Part shown: positions 7,824-15,816 of the stretch, in pieces
How the letters are laid out: every line of letters starts with the position of its first letter
How positions within the stretch are numbered: the stretch's first letter is position 1
Source: Neobittarella massiliensis (ex Bilen et al. 2018)
Lineage (GTDB): Bacteria; Bacillota; Clostridia; Oscillospirales; Ruminococcaceae
Assembly: GCF_900289145.1 (NCBI RefSeq)
Contig: NZ_OKQO01000001.1
Location: 186,001 to 250,000 of the forward strand
Reading direction: 5' to 3'
DNA: 64,000 nt
Notes under the pieces: model-generated
The model's input: the letters and a program-made list of their open reading frames with translations, nothing else
Databases searched by the model: none
Told to the model about the DNA's origin: nothing
Position numbers and translations under genes: made by a program

Positions 7824-9088
7824 ATAACTTTATACTCCCTTAACAATGCTTCCATCTCTAACAACCCACGTTCAATAACACCCAAATACAGATTTCGTTC
7901 TTCTCCTTTTGCAAAGGACAAAATCCCTTTTACAAGACTTTCGATGCCATTCTTTTTATATTGAACAACTGCCAATGCTGCAGCTGCCACATCTTTCGAA
8001 TACGAGTATTGCAAATTTTCTTTGAAATATCCGCCTTCTGTAGTGTCATATAAATTATTTTTCAAGAAAGCTGCTCTCCTTACCAGGCAAGGAACACAAA
8101 CTCCACAGTGTTGTAGTTTTCTTTGGTATTTTCCACAACTGGTTGATCCAAAAATAAATTTTTTCATTAAATCCTGATTCTTGCACTCCTGCAAAACTTC
8201 ACCTTTTGTTTTATATTTATATGGCAATACAAAATCAATATTTATTCCCACATCATTCCAAATTTCCTGCATTGATTTCATGTATACTGGATGGGTCGTT
8301 TTTGTACTAAGGCTACCTACCCTAAGTGGATCTAATGGCATATTTAAACTAATATACCCATTTTCAGGTACAAACAATTCTTTTTTACCCCGAGAATTGC
8401 ATTCAATTCCACAAGAAACCAATAATGCAAAAGCAAAAAAAATAATTGATCGTGCTCTGGTCGAAATTTCTGATGTTCCTCTTTTCTTTACGTTATTACT
8501 CCATTGACACAAATTATTTGTTCCAAACTGCAAAGCATACTCTCTTTGATGGTCAGCATCACCCCTAACTATTTGAGATACAAATAAAGGATTTCTTCCT
8601 TTTTCATGCAAATCAATTGCTCCCACCAGACTATCCATTCCTCCTGACAACAAACATACACAATCCTGTCTCTTTAAATCATATTTTTTCTGAGGAACCA
8701 ACGATACCGGCAAAGCATTTATATCCAAATCCCAAAAATCTCCACTAAGAAAACGAAGCATATTCTCTAACTTACTTTTTTCTCGTCTCCATTTAGGTGC
8801 ATCATGCAAATATATGCAAAGCTCTATTTTTCTTGTCCAACCATCAGCACTATTTTTTCTTAATACTGCTTTATCTGCTGCTACTACAGCCATTGCAATA
8901 ATTGTAAAATCTAAAGCAACTATTGTTGGTGTAATTTCAGACTTTTTCAATTCTTTAAATAATTGTACCCCCACATGTCCTACATTGCTTCTTTTCTGTT
9001 CTGGGACTGAAAACATTTCAAAATAATAACAATCATCATTATAGGTTTTGGGAACACAACATCTTGGATAACAAATTACCTTACTCAT
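7820..9088 (-). CDS. qatC: QatC, QueC-like PP-loop ATPase
   Basis: 422 residues with a PP-loop nucleotide-binding motif (LLSGGMDSLVGAI, near residue 148) and a C-terminal zinc cluster with CGVCVPC near residue 338, as in QueC, which makes 7-cyano-7-deazaguanine. QatC keeps these motifs but has an extra N-terminal domain of about 140 residues that QueC lacks. In Qat systems this QueC-like protein is thought to modify a protein or nucleic acid with a deazaguanine-type group; substrate unknown. The start overlaps qatB by 4 bp and the end overlaps qatD by 4 bp. Codon use is A+T-rich, unlike the host. Confidence 0.9.
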   Translation of the reverse strand: MSKVICYPRCCVPKTYNDDCYYFEMFSVPEQKRSNVGHVGVQLFKELKKSEITPTIVALDFTIIAMAVVAADKAVLRKNSADGWTRKIELCIYLHDAPKWRREKSKLENMLRFLSGDFWDLDINALPVSLVPQKKYDLKRQDCVCLLSGGMDSLVGAIDLHEKGRNPLFVSQIVRGDADHQREYALQFGTNNLCQWSNNVKKRGTSEISTRARSIIFFAFALLVSCGIECNSRGKKELFVPENGYISLNMPLDPLRVGSLSTKTTHPVYMKSMQEIWNDVGINIDFVLPYKYKTKGEVLQECKNQDLMKKFIFGSTSCGKYQRKLQHCGVCVPCLVRRAAFLKNNLYDTTEGGYFKENLQYSYSKDVAAAALAVVQYKKNGIESLVKGILSFAKGEERNLYLGVIERGLLEMEALLREYKVI

Positions 9089-9936
9089 ACTTCTACCTCA
9101 TACACCTCAAACGTGTTTTTTATAGCTGTTTGAAATAATTTTTGCATATCAATCGTCTGAAGACCAGAATTTCTAAGCCGATTCAGCTGGGCTGATATTT
9201 CTGATTGTAAATAATCTTTCATTTCATTCATTCGATCAACACGTTCAACCGCAGACACCTCTTGTCTTTCGAAAGACTGTCCTATGTCCAATTGAATACG
9301 ACTAAATGCCTCATTTCCAAGAAATGTACTGGTAAGAGACCATATCTGATCATCTGTCAACTTACTAATGTCTGCATCTGGATTTTGATTCATAAACTCA
9401 CTCAAAGCAAACCTTCCTGAATCTCTACAAGATATTTCATCTAAACTGCCTCCATTTGGACATACATTATCTATTATTGTATCAATAATTTCATTCGCAT
9501 TAGCACCACGTCCTTGCAGTTCTGACAAAATTTTACTTAAAGCAAAATTATCATTATCCCTTAAAGCCTGAAATGTCTGAAAGAAATTCGCCGCTACTTT
9601 TGCAGAAGTTCTCATTCGTTTGGAAAGATTTTTTGCTCCACCCATTCCGGTTTTAGAATAATGCCCAAGCGATCTTTTCAAAGAGTCTTTACTTCCAGAA
9701 CGTACATACTCACCCATACCTCTCCTGGCATTTGCAAAGCGAGATTTTGGTGCTAGCTCAGATTTTTCATTATCAATCCGTTCTTTTTCGTCAGATTGAT
9801 CGTCCTCTCCACCCTTATCATCACTTTGACCATCTTGTTGAGTATTTTCTTGGTTTGGTAACTCAATGTCATCTAACCATTCCGGATCCAGAGAAACCCC
9901 TGCACCTGGTCCCATACTTGAAGTTGATGTTCCCAT
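9085..9936 (-). CDS. qatB: QatB, Qat system protein of unknown biochemistry
   Basis: 283 residues, mostly polar, with no recognised catalytic domain. The N-terminus (MGTSTSSMGPGAG, then DPEWLDD) has the small, glycine-rich start followed by an acidic low-complexity linker that I associate with QatB proteins. Residues 85-283 look helical. AGGGGTGA precedes the ATG at 9936. Identification rests mainly on its place between the KAP ATPase and the QueC-like gene and on the N-terminal pattern. The glycine-rich N-terminus is a candidate target for modification by QatC; that is inference. Confidence 0.82.
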   Translation of the reverse strand: MGTSTSSMGPGAGVSLDPEWLDDIELPNQENTQQDGQSDDKGGEDDQSDEKERIDNEKSELAPKSRFANARRGMGEYVRSGSKDSLKRSLGHYSKTGMGGAKNLSKRMRTSAKVAANFFQTFQALRDNDNFALSKILSELQGRGANANEIIDTIIDNVCPNGGSLDEISCRDSGRFALSEFMNQNPDADISKLTDDQIWSLTSTFLGNEAFSRIQLDIGQSFERQEVSAVERVDRMNEMKDYLQSEISAQLNRLRNSGLQTIDMQKLFQTAIKNTFEVYEVEV

Positions 9937-9948
9937 ATATTTTCACCC

Positions 9949-11841
9949 CTATTTTCTTTGTGTATTTTGTGATATCGCCCTTTTAACACTCTCCGGTGTT
10001 TCTGAATCCCCATACCATTGCTTCAACATATCTTTAGCCCATTCTTTTTCAGCAATAACCGGAATAATTGGAGCTTTTCGGGATTTTGCAGGAATCTCAT
10101 ACAAAGCTGAAACTAAATTACGTCCTAATTCAGAAAAAGCTTCTGTAATATGCACTGCTGCAAACAAAATATTTGCATTCCATTGCTCATTACGCCCCAA
10201 ACTAATTATTCTTTTCAGTAGTTTTTCAGCTTCTTTTATTCCTACAGACTTAATTGATTCAACAAGGTCTTTCACATATGTACCATTCTTTACTTTCTTT
10301 AATGCAGTTAATAATTCTTCCCCTTTAGCAGAAAGTTCATCATACGCAGCGAAAGATAGTACTTTATCTCTGCTAAGATATAGTAATGGGCGCAAATCCA
10401 TTCCGCTCAGTTTTGGTTCAATCAACAACCAGTTCCACACAAAATCATTATTCCATGCAGCATCTGGAGCTTCGTATTTTTCACCATTTTTCAAGCTATC
10501 TTCTAACTTTTGTAGAAATTCTGGTTTTCCATTTACAGCATTTGCAGTTTCCTTAGCCAAATAATCAAATGCCCCTTCTGATGCACATCTTTCAAACAAT
10601 AACATCTTTACTAGCACGCCTGAGTCTAATGTCATTCCGTTAAATTTTGCAACTTTTTTTCTAATTTCAAGTGCATTCAACAATCGTTTTATAAGCCTTG
10701 GATTCCCTTTGATATTATCAGCATTTACCAAAATTCCAGCCAACTGATCTGCGATTAAAACAGATTCTTTCATAAGCGTCTTTGTACTATCATCAAAAAC
10801 TGCTTCAATTTTATTCACAGTTATATCATCTTCCCAAGCTTTGGACAACATACTACTTAGTTTACTTTGTGCATCGGAAAAGATCTTTTGTTCCAATTTG
10901 CCTCTTCTAACTTCCAATTCCATAAATAGAAGAACTATATACACTTTTACTTCCGCAATTCCCAAATGCGGTATTTTTATTGGCACTTGAATCAGTTTAT
11001 CAAAATAACTTGTAACTAGCCCATCCGATAATTCTACTCCATTAAAATGAGCTCGTACTCCGTTTCTTATCATCTGTTCATCAGCAGCAATAATAAATGC
11101 TGTTCTCTTCACAAATAATAGCAATCTCATTGCTTCTAATGTCGAAATTGCTGTTTCTGGCAAACACCGATCTAAATCATCTACTAAAACAACAAGCGTC
11201 ACTTTTAGTTGTCCAAGTATTTCTTCAAATTCTTCTCGAATTTCTTCAATTTGTTTTGTCACAGGCTCTACTATTTCTTCGTTTTCTTTCAAAAGATTTT
11301 CCAATTCTGGAGTCAGTCCTTCAAATGCAGTATTTATTGCTTCTCCATTTTCAGACTTTTTATCACGGTTATTCCAGCTGTTTTTCACCGCATTCGCAAA
11401 ATTCGCAATAACACCGATTGGTGCTGCCCCCGGAATAAAGCCCGCCAATAAAGGCAATGCTAATTTTGACACTTGAAACCAATTAATACGTTTTAGAAAT
11501 TTGTTAAATTTCTTTCCAAGTTCATCATCTTTGCCAATTTTCTGTTTCTGCATTTCTTCAGTCAATTTCTGCGTCACTGACTGAAGCAAAGCAGTTTTCG
11601 CATCCTCATATCCTTGATACAACCATGCATTAAATTCAAGAAATATATATTTATTATCACCAGACTGCTCGCTCAAATTTTTACCAATCATTTTTATCAT
11701 GGATGATTTTCCGACACCCCAGCTGCCCGACACCCCTATAGATATAGGATTATCTCCAGATTCAATTATAAAATCTGCAACTGTCTTAGATACAACTGAA
11801 AAGTGCAAATAATCTGTTGTAGTTTCAATATCATTCCACAT
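9949..11841 (-). CDS. qatA: QatA, KAP-family P-loop NTPase
   Basis: 630 residues. Walker A is GSWGVGKSS near residues 39-47, and Walker B is LVVLVDDLDRC near 218. The hydrophobic insertion between them (LALPLLAGFIPGAAPIGVIA near 135-155) is typical of KAP NTPases, which often carry membrane segments at this place. In the Qat system QatA is the ATPase that probably senses or transmits the infection signal. ATG 11841 follows AGGAG. It lies 12 nt upstream of qatB and 26 nt downstream of the DUF1016 gene, so all five genes are probably one transcript. Confidence 0.9.
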   Translation of the reverse strand: MWNDIETTTDYLHFSVVSKTVADFIIESGDNPISIGVSGSWGVGKSSMIKMIGKNLSEQSGDNKYIFLEFNAWLYQGYEDAKTALLQSVTQKLTEEMQKQKIGKDDELGKKFNKFLKRINWFQVSKLALPLLAGFIPGAAPIGVIANFANAVKNSWNNRDKKSENGEAINTAFEGLTPELENLLKENEEIVEPVTKQIEEIREEFEEILGQLKVTLVVLVDDLDRCLPETAISTLEAMRLLLFVKRTAFIIAADEQMIRNGVRAHFNGVELSDGLVTSYFDKLIQVPIKIPHLGIAEVKVYIVLLFMELEVRRGKLEQKIFSDAQSKLSSMLSKAWEDDITVNKIEAVFDDSTKTLMKESVLIADQLAGILVNADNIKGNPRLIKRLLNALEIRKKVAKFNGMTLDSGVLVKMLLFERCASEGAFDYLAKETANAVNGKPEFLQKLEDSLKNGEKYEAPDAAWNNDFVWNWLLIEPKLSGMDLRPLLYLSRDKVLSFAAYDELSAKGEELLTALKKVKNGTYVKDLVESIKSVGIKEAEKLLKRIISLGRNEQWNANILFAAVHITEAFSELGRNLVSALYEIPAKSRKAPIIPVIAEKEWAKDMLKQWYGDSETPESVKRAISQNTQRK

Positions 11842-11867
11842 ATATTTTTCTCCTAGTATCTATTTCT

Positions 11868-12923
11868 CTACTCACCATTCTCCTGTAAAACTGGATGCTG
11901 CATAGAAAAAATTTCTTTCTGTCTCTCAATCTCTGCTTTCAACTGCTCTTTCGTAGGCAAATAAGTCAAATATTTCGACATAAACAATCTGTCATTATCA
12001 TGAAGTACCGAATATCTGGCGATATCCTCATCAGTTTCTGAACACAATAAAATCCCGATGGTAGGATTATCTCCCTGTCCTCGCTTTAGATCATCGTACA
12101 TACGCACATACATATCAATTTGTCCTACATCCTGATGAGTAATTTTTCCCATCTTCAAATCGATTAGGACATAACACTTCAGTTCGATATTGTAAAAAAC
12201 AAGATCTAAATAGTAGTCCGAAGTTTCCGTTACAATATGTTGCTGACGAGCCACAAACGCAAATCCTCTGCCCAATTCCATCAAAAAATCTCTAATATGT
12301 GAAAGAATAGCAGATTCTAAATCTCCCTCTAAGTAAGTATCCTCATTTTTGAAGCCAAGGAATTCTGCAATCACCGGACTTTTGATTAGTTCGAATTGAT
12401 TTTTTTGAAATTCCGCAGTTTTCCTTTTCATTTCTTCAATTACAGCATCTTTTTTCGGGGTTTGAAGAAGTCTATGATAATATTGTGTACTGATATTGCG
12501 GTCTAAGGTTCTTGAACTCCAGTTTTCATCAACTGCTTCTTTCATATACCAATATCGTGCATTTTCATCTGTAACACGAAGAAGACTCCGAATATGTGTC
12601 CAATTAAGATTGTGAACGCATGCGTTCACAATCTGCTCATCAGGAAAACACTGATAAAATTTAATATAATAATGCAGATTTCTTTTGGAATAATTTTTAC
12701 CAAACTCCTTTGTTAAATCTTCCGCTAATGCAGAAATTAAACCTCTACCGTACTCTGCACGTTCACTGCCGCCCAATTCCTGCTCTACAATCCGTTTACC
12801 AATATTCCAATAAGTAAGCAGCATTGCCTTACTGGAGGCACTATAGGCTGCTTCTTGTCCAGAAGAAATAATACTTTTAATTTCTGTAATAACTGATTGA
12901 TATGGTATCAAATGTTTTTCCAT
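11868..12923 (-). CDS. DUF1016 (YhcG-like) PDDEXK nuclease
   Basis: 351 residues from ATG 12923; GAGGTGA lies just upstream and a second ATG is adjacent at 12926. The N-terminal half (residues 1-160) is the helical DUF1016 N-domain (AMLLTYWNIGKRIVEQE, LTKEFGKNYSKRNL). The C-terminal half is a PDDEXK nuclease fold with LESAIL near 205, the acidic YYLDLVFYN near 240 and VLIDLK near 253. Members are common in defence islands and next to restriction systems, but DUF1016 is not one of the four defined Qat components. Here it is the promoter-proximal gene, 26 nt ahead of qatA, so it is either a fifth partner or an independent cargo gene. Confidence 0.87.
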   Translation of the reverse strand: MEKHLIPYQSVITEIKSIISSGQEAAYSASSKAMLLTYWNIGKRIVEQELGGSERAEYGRGLISALAEDLTKEFGKNYSKRNLHYYIKFYQCFPDEQIVNACVHNLNWTHIRSLLRVTDENARYWYMKEAVDENWSSRTLDRNISTQYYHRLLQTPKKDAVIEEMKRKTAEFQKNQFELIKSPVIAEFLGFKNEDTYLEGDLESAILSHIRDFLMELGRGFAFVARQQHIVTETSDYYLDLVFYNIELKCYVLIDLKMGKITHQDVGQIDMYVRMYDDLKRGQGDNPTIGILLCSETDEDIARYSVLHDNDRLFMSKYLTYLPTKEQLKAEIERQKEIFSMQHPVLQENGE

Positions 12924-12953
12924 CATGTCACCTCGATTTCCCATAATAATTAT

Positions 12954-12982
12954 ATTTTAACTTGCTTTTCCTGTCATATCAA
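12954..12982 (-). promoter_or_regulatory. Promoter of the DUF1016-qatABCD operon
   Basis: On the minus strand TTGATA (12977-12982), a 17-bp spacer and TAAAAT (12954-12959), about 30 nt before the DUF1016 start. It lies directly beside the subterminal repeats at 12993-13016, so recombinase binding could affect expression. Confidence 0.6.
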
Positions 12983-12992
12983 GGCTCTTCAG

Positions 12993-13016
12993 AAATGGTG
13001 TAGTAGTGGTGTAGTA
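12993..13016 (+). repeat. Subterminal direct repeats, right pair
   Basis: TGGTGTAGTA occurs at 12996-13005 and again at 13007-13016, an 11-bp period, and matches the left-end copy at 7026-7035. All three have the same orientation. Spacing of about one helical turn suits protein binding to one face of DNA. Confidence 0.6.
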
Positions 13017-13025
13017 AACGCCTTT

Positions 13026-13091
13026 ATCTGCCACGAAACCATTGATTTTATTGGCTTTTTCGGGACTTTTCAAGATACTGCCGTGGCAGAT
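13026..13091. repeat. Inverted repeat spanning the right junction
   Basis: ATCTGCCACG (13026-13035) is the exact reverse complement of CGTGGCAGAT (13082-13091), which contains the junction core and host bases. It could be an inverted recombinase core site within the element's end; this is inference. Confidence 0.45.
13079..13088 (+). repeat. Right junction core repeat
   Basis: TGCCGTGGCA, identical to 6870-6879. Bases beyond it (GATGAAGAGGATGCGGGTCAT) are host-like and encode, on the minus strand, the original phosphatase start. Confidence 0.7.
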
Positions 13092-13171
13092 GAAGAGGAT
13101 GCGGGTCATGGAAGAGGTACCTCCTGTTGGTGTGGGGGATATTCGTTGGGGGGCAGGACCGGGGCGGGGAT

Positions 13172-13206
13172 AAAAAACGGGTGCGGCAGCTGCCGCACCC
13201 GTTTTA
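13172..13206 (-). terminator. Terminator of the aldolase gene
   Basis: A long palindromic stem (AACGGGTGCGGCAG paired with its complement) followed on the minus strand by a T run (the AAAAAA at 13172-13177). It isolates the downstream phosphatase region from aldolase transcription. Confidence 0.8.
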
Positions 13207-13224
13207 TGAGAACATGATAGGAGT

Positions 13225-14160
13225 TTAGGCTTTGCCGGCGCAGCCCATCACATCGGTGATCTTGTGTTTGACCATGTCGCGGATGGCGTCGCGGGCCGGA
13301 GCCAGGTACTGTCTGGGGTCGAAGTGAGAGGGATTCTCGGCCAGGTACTTTCTGACGGCGGCAGTCATAGCCAGGCGCAGGTCGGAGTCGACGTTGATCT
13401 TGCAGACGGCCATGGTAGCTGCCTGGCGCAGCATCTCCTCGGGGATGCCGATTGCGTCGGGCATCTCGCCGCCGTATTTGTTGATCATCTCGACGAACTC
13501 GGGCACCACCGAAGAGGCGCCGTGCAGCACGATGGGGAAGCCGGGCAGCCGTTTGGAGACATCCTCTAAGATGTCGAAGCGCAGCTGGGGTTTCTGGCCG
13601 GGTTTGAATTTGTAGGCGCCGTGGCTGGTGCCGATGGCGATAGCCAGCGAGTCGACCCCGGTGCGGGTGACGAAGTCCTCGACCTGGGCGGGGTCGGTGA
13701 AGGAGGCGTTTTCGGCGTCGACTTTGACGTCGTCCTCGATGCCGGCCAGCTGGCCAAGCTCAGCCTCGACGGTCACGTCGAACTGATGGGCGTAGTCGGC
13801 CACTTTTTTGGCCAGAGCCACGTTCTCCTCGTAGGGCAGGTGCGAGCCGTCGATCATGACCGAGGTGAAACCGCCGTCGATGCAGCTCTTGCACAGCTCA
13901 AAGCTGTTGCCGTGGTCCAGGTGCAGGGCGATGGGCACGCCGGTCTCGATGACGGCAGCCTCGACCAGTTTGGTGAGGTAGGTGTGGTTGGCGTACTTGC
14001 GTGCGCCGGCGGAAACCTGCAGGATGACCGGAGCCTGCAGCTCTTTGCAGGCCTCGGTGATGCCCTGAACGATCTCCATGTTGTTTACATTGAAAGCGCC
14101 GATCGCATAGCCGCCTTCATATGCCTTTTTGAACATCTCTCTGGTGTTTACCAGTGGCAT
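13225..14160 (-). CDS. fba: Class II fructose-1,6-bisphosphate aldolase
   Basis: Cleaves fructose-1,6-bisphosphate to dihydroxyacetone phosphate and glyceraldehyde-3-phosphate in glycolysis; zinc-dependent, cytoplasmic. 311 residues. The metal-site motif LHLDHG lies near residues 80-85, a further zinc and phosphate loop reads LAIAIGTSHGAYKF near 171-184, and the phosphate-binding LHGASS lies near 213. ATG 14160 is chosen over a GTG at 14169 because AGGAG is 10 nt before the ATG and almost touches the GTG. It is monocistronic, with its own promoter and terminator. Confidence 0.95.
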   Translation of the reverse strand: MPLVNTREMFKKAYEGGYAIGAFNVNNMEIVQGITEACKELQAPVILQVSAGARKYANHTYLTKLVEAAVIETGVPIALHLDHGNSFELCKSCIDGGFTSVMIDGSHLPYEENVALAKKVADYAHQFDVTVEAELGQLAGIEDDVKVDAENASFTDPAQVEDFVTRTGVDSLAIAIGTSHGAYKFKPGQKPQLRFDILEDVSKRLPGFPIVLHGASSVVPEFVEMINKYGGEMPDAIGIPEEMLRQAATMAVCKINVDSDLRLAMTAAVRKYLAENPSHFDPRQYLAPARDAIRDMVKHKITDVMGCAGKA

Positions 14161-14229
14161 AAAGATCACACTCCTAAAATATTGTTGCGCCCCACCACCC
14201 CATGGGTATGTAGGCCCGAACTTGTCTTT

Positions 14230-14258
14230 ATTATAACAAACGGGACTGCAAATGAAAA
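14230..14258 (-). promoter_or_regulatory. Promoter of fba
   Basis: On the minus strand TTTTCA (14253-14258), a 17-bp spacer and a consensus TATAAT (14230-14235), about 70 nt upstream of the start. Confidence 0.65.
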
Positions 14259-14322
14259 GACAATTTACACCCCTTTTGGCATTTTTGCGGTTTTTGACCG
14301 GCGGCCGGGGCGCATTGTATCG

Positions 14323-15267
14323 CTATCCGCCAATCGACGGGCTGTCTTTTGCCGGGGCGGCCGGCTCCTTTTCTTTAAAAAGGGCGGCGTTTTGACGGGC
14401 GTAGTGAAACAAAAACTGCTGGGCGATGCCGGCATAGGGGCGCATATAGCGGGGAAAGCCGCCGGGCAGCAGCTCTTTCATCACCCGTTTCATCCATACA
14501 TCCATGGGCACGCATTCGGTGCGATACAGGCCGTAGAGCAGGGCGCAGTCGGCCACTTTGGGGCCCACCCCGTAGATCTGCATCAGGTGCTGCCGGGCCT
14601 CGTCGATGGGCAGCGTACGGCAGCGCTCGAGATCTACCTGGCCGGCGTGGACCCGGCGGGCGGCATCGAGCAGGTACTTGGCGCGAAAGCCGGCCCGGAC
14701 CGGCGCCAGATCGGAGACCTCCAGCCCGGCCAGGTCGGCCGGGGCGGGAAAGCGGTAGAAGGTGCGGCCGGGGTAGAGCGGCGAGCAAAACGGCTGACCG
14801 GTGAGCTGGCACAGCCGCTGGACCAGCCCCTTGATGCGGGTGATATTGTTATTCTGCGAGAGGATGAAGGTGCAGAGCGCCTCGAAGGCGTTTTGCCGCA
14901 GCACCCGGATGCCGGGAAACTGCTCGACAGCCAGCCGCAGCGGGCGGCGCCGGCAAAACAGCTCTTTGAGCGGTGCATAGTCGCAGGACAGGTCGAAGTA
15001 GTGATCGATAAAGGCGGCGGTGTCGGCGCTGACTCCGTAGAACTCGACCCGATCTTTGACTGTTTGGGCGCACAGCAGCACGTCGCCGGCCACGCCGTAC
15101 CACCGGCCCAGGTGGTCCTGGCCAAAGCGAAAGGCCTGGCCGCAATCCAGCGTGAGCGGCAGCGAGAACGGCGGCGCCGTATCGCGGGTATTTTCGATGA
15201 TATAGGTGTCGCCCTGCAGCCGGGTGCTGAGACCGGGACTGCGGGCGGCCTGGATGACTGGTACCAT
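14323..15267 (-). CDS. ogg: 8-oxoguanine DNA glycosylase/AP lyase
   Basis: Removes 8-oxoguanine from DNA and nicks the abasic site. 314 residues, the length of the OGG1-type family. An N-terminal beta domain (TLDCGQAFRF near 40) is followed by the helical domain with ILSQNNNITRIKGLV. The helix-hairpin-helix QIYGVGPKVADCALLY near 230-245 contains the catalytic lysine, and VPMDVWMKRVM contains the catalytic aspartate near 255. ATG 15267 follows GAGAGGGG. It sits alone, facing away from the region to its right. Confidence 0.92.
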   Translation of the reverse strand: MVPVIQAARSPGLSTRLQGDTYIIENTRDTAPPFSLPLTLDCGQAFRFGQDHLGRWYGVAGDVLLCAQTVKDRVEFYGVSADTAAFIDHYFDLSCDYAPLKELFCRRRPLRLAVEQFPGIRVLRQNAFEALCTFILSQNNNITRIKGLVQRLCQLTGQPFCSPLYPGRTFYRFPAPADLAGLEVSDLAPVRAGFRAKYLLDAARRVHAGQVDLERCRTLPIDEARQHLMQIYGVGPKVADCALLYGLYRTECVPMDVWMKRVMKELLPGGFPRYMRPYAGIAQQFLFHYARQNAALFKEKEPAAPAKDSPSIGG

Positions 15268-15816
15268 GCAGACGCCCCTCTCTTGTGCCGCTGCCGGCCG
15301 ACAGCGGCGATGGTCTCAGTATACCAGAAAAAATAGAGCTTGCGGAACTGTAATTTTTGTAAACAGCTGCCCCGTTACTGGGCAACTGAACAGTTCGCCC
15401 AAATCGGACGGTGATTTTTCCCGCAAAAAATGTGGAGGAAAACAGGGAGAAACCTCTTGCTTTTTTAGCGTTATCCTGCTTTGGAATGAAGATGCGAGTT
15501 TACATAATTTGAAATTTCCACATATCCATTCCACCGCCGTAAACGGCGCTTTTAACGCGTTGGCAAAATCTTGTGTAACGGGTATTCCACCATTTCAACA
15601 TAGTTCTCCACACAAATTATGTAAACCAATATCAATACTGTCTGTATAACGGCGGTATGGGCAGTGTCAAAACCTGTACCCGTGCAGTGTGCCCAGCTTT
15701 TGCCTGATGGCAGTTTTGGCGGCGGGCGTATAAAGCGGGGCCACAACTGACAAAGATAGTATTAGCCCGAAAAGAGCGCGGGCGGCACAGAATTTTTTTG
15801 GCAGGGGGGACCGGAT
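15268..15816. other. Non-coding gap of about 550 bases, locally A+T-rich
   Basis: No frame here has both a plausible start signal and natural composition. The middle (about 15400-15640) is clearly richer in A+T than the flanks, and a 13-bp inverted repeat frames part of it. No promoter or terminator is confidently recognised. Confidence 0.5.
15499..15625. repeat. 13-bp perfect inverted repeat framing an A+T-rich stretch
   Basis: TTTACATAATTTG (15499-15511) is the exact reverse complement of CAAATTATGTAAA (15613-15625), about 100 nt apart. A small internal hairpin (GCCGTAAACGGC) lies between. It might be a remnant of a small mobile element or a regulator site pair; no target-site duplication was found. 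Confidence 0.5.

Larger units (their letters stand above)
6870..13088. mobile_element. Integrated A+T-rich defence island (Qat plus DUF1016) at the phosphatase gene
   Basis: A block of about 6.2 kb, visibly A+T-rich against G+C-rich flanks, bounded by two copies of TGCCGTGGCA (6870-6879 and 13079-13088). Joining the outer flanks across one copy restores a continuous phosphatase reading frame starting MTRILFICHGNICRS, with the ribosome-binding site AGGAGG at its original place. The left end of the island supplies a substitute start, so the target gene stays functional. The contents are five minus-strand genes and terminal repeats. No recombinase gene is present. The mechanism (tyrosine or serine recombinase supplied elsewhere, or a deleted larger element) is inference. 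Confidence 0.8.
12957..13109 (-). pseudogene. Detached 5' end of the phosphatase gene fused to island sequence (50 codons)
   Basis: A short frame starting MTRILFICHG, the expected start of a low-molecular-weight tyrosine phosphatase, with AGGAGG and a normal spacer upstream. After CHG it leaves the family sequence (SILKSPEKAN) and runs into the island, ending LDMTGKAS before a stop at 12957. The P-loop arginine is lost, so it cannot be a phosphatase. It is best read as the original gene start cut off by insertion. It may still be translated, because the ribosome-binding site is untouched. Confidence 0.8.

Noticed and set aside
7820-9088. queC for queuosine synthesis
   Set aside because: No queD, queE or queF is near, and the protein has a long extra N-terminal domain typical of QatC.
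6870-13088. Composite transposon or insertion sequence as vehicle of the island
   Set aside because: No transposase, and no terminal inverted repeats matching at both outer ends; the shared core lies inside a gene and preserves its frame, which fits site-specific recombination better.
13621-15336. 571-codon open frame on the plus strand across the aldolase and glycosylase genes
   Set aside because: It is the complement of two well-supported minus-strand genes; long antisense frames are common in G+C-rich DNA, and its composition is unnatural with no ribosome-binding site.
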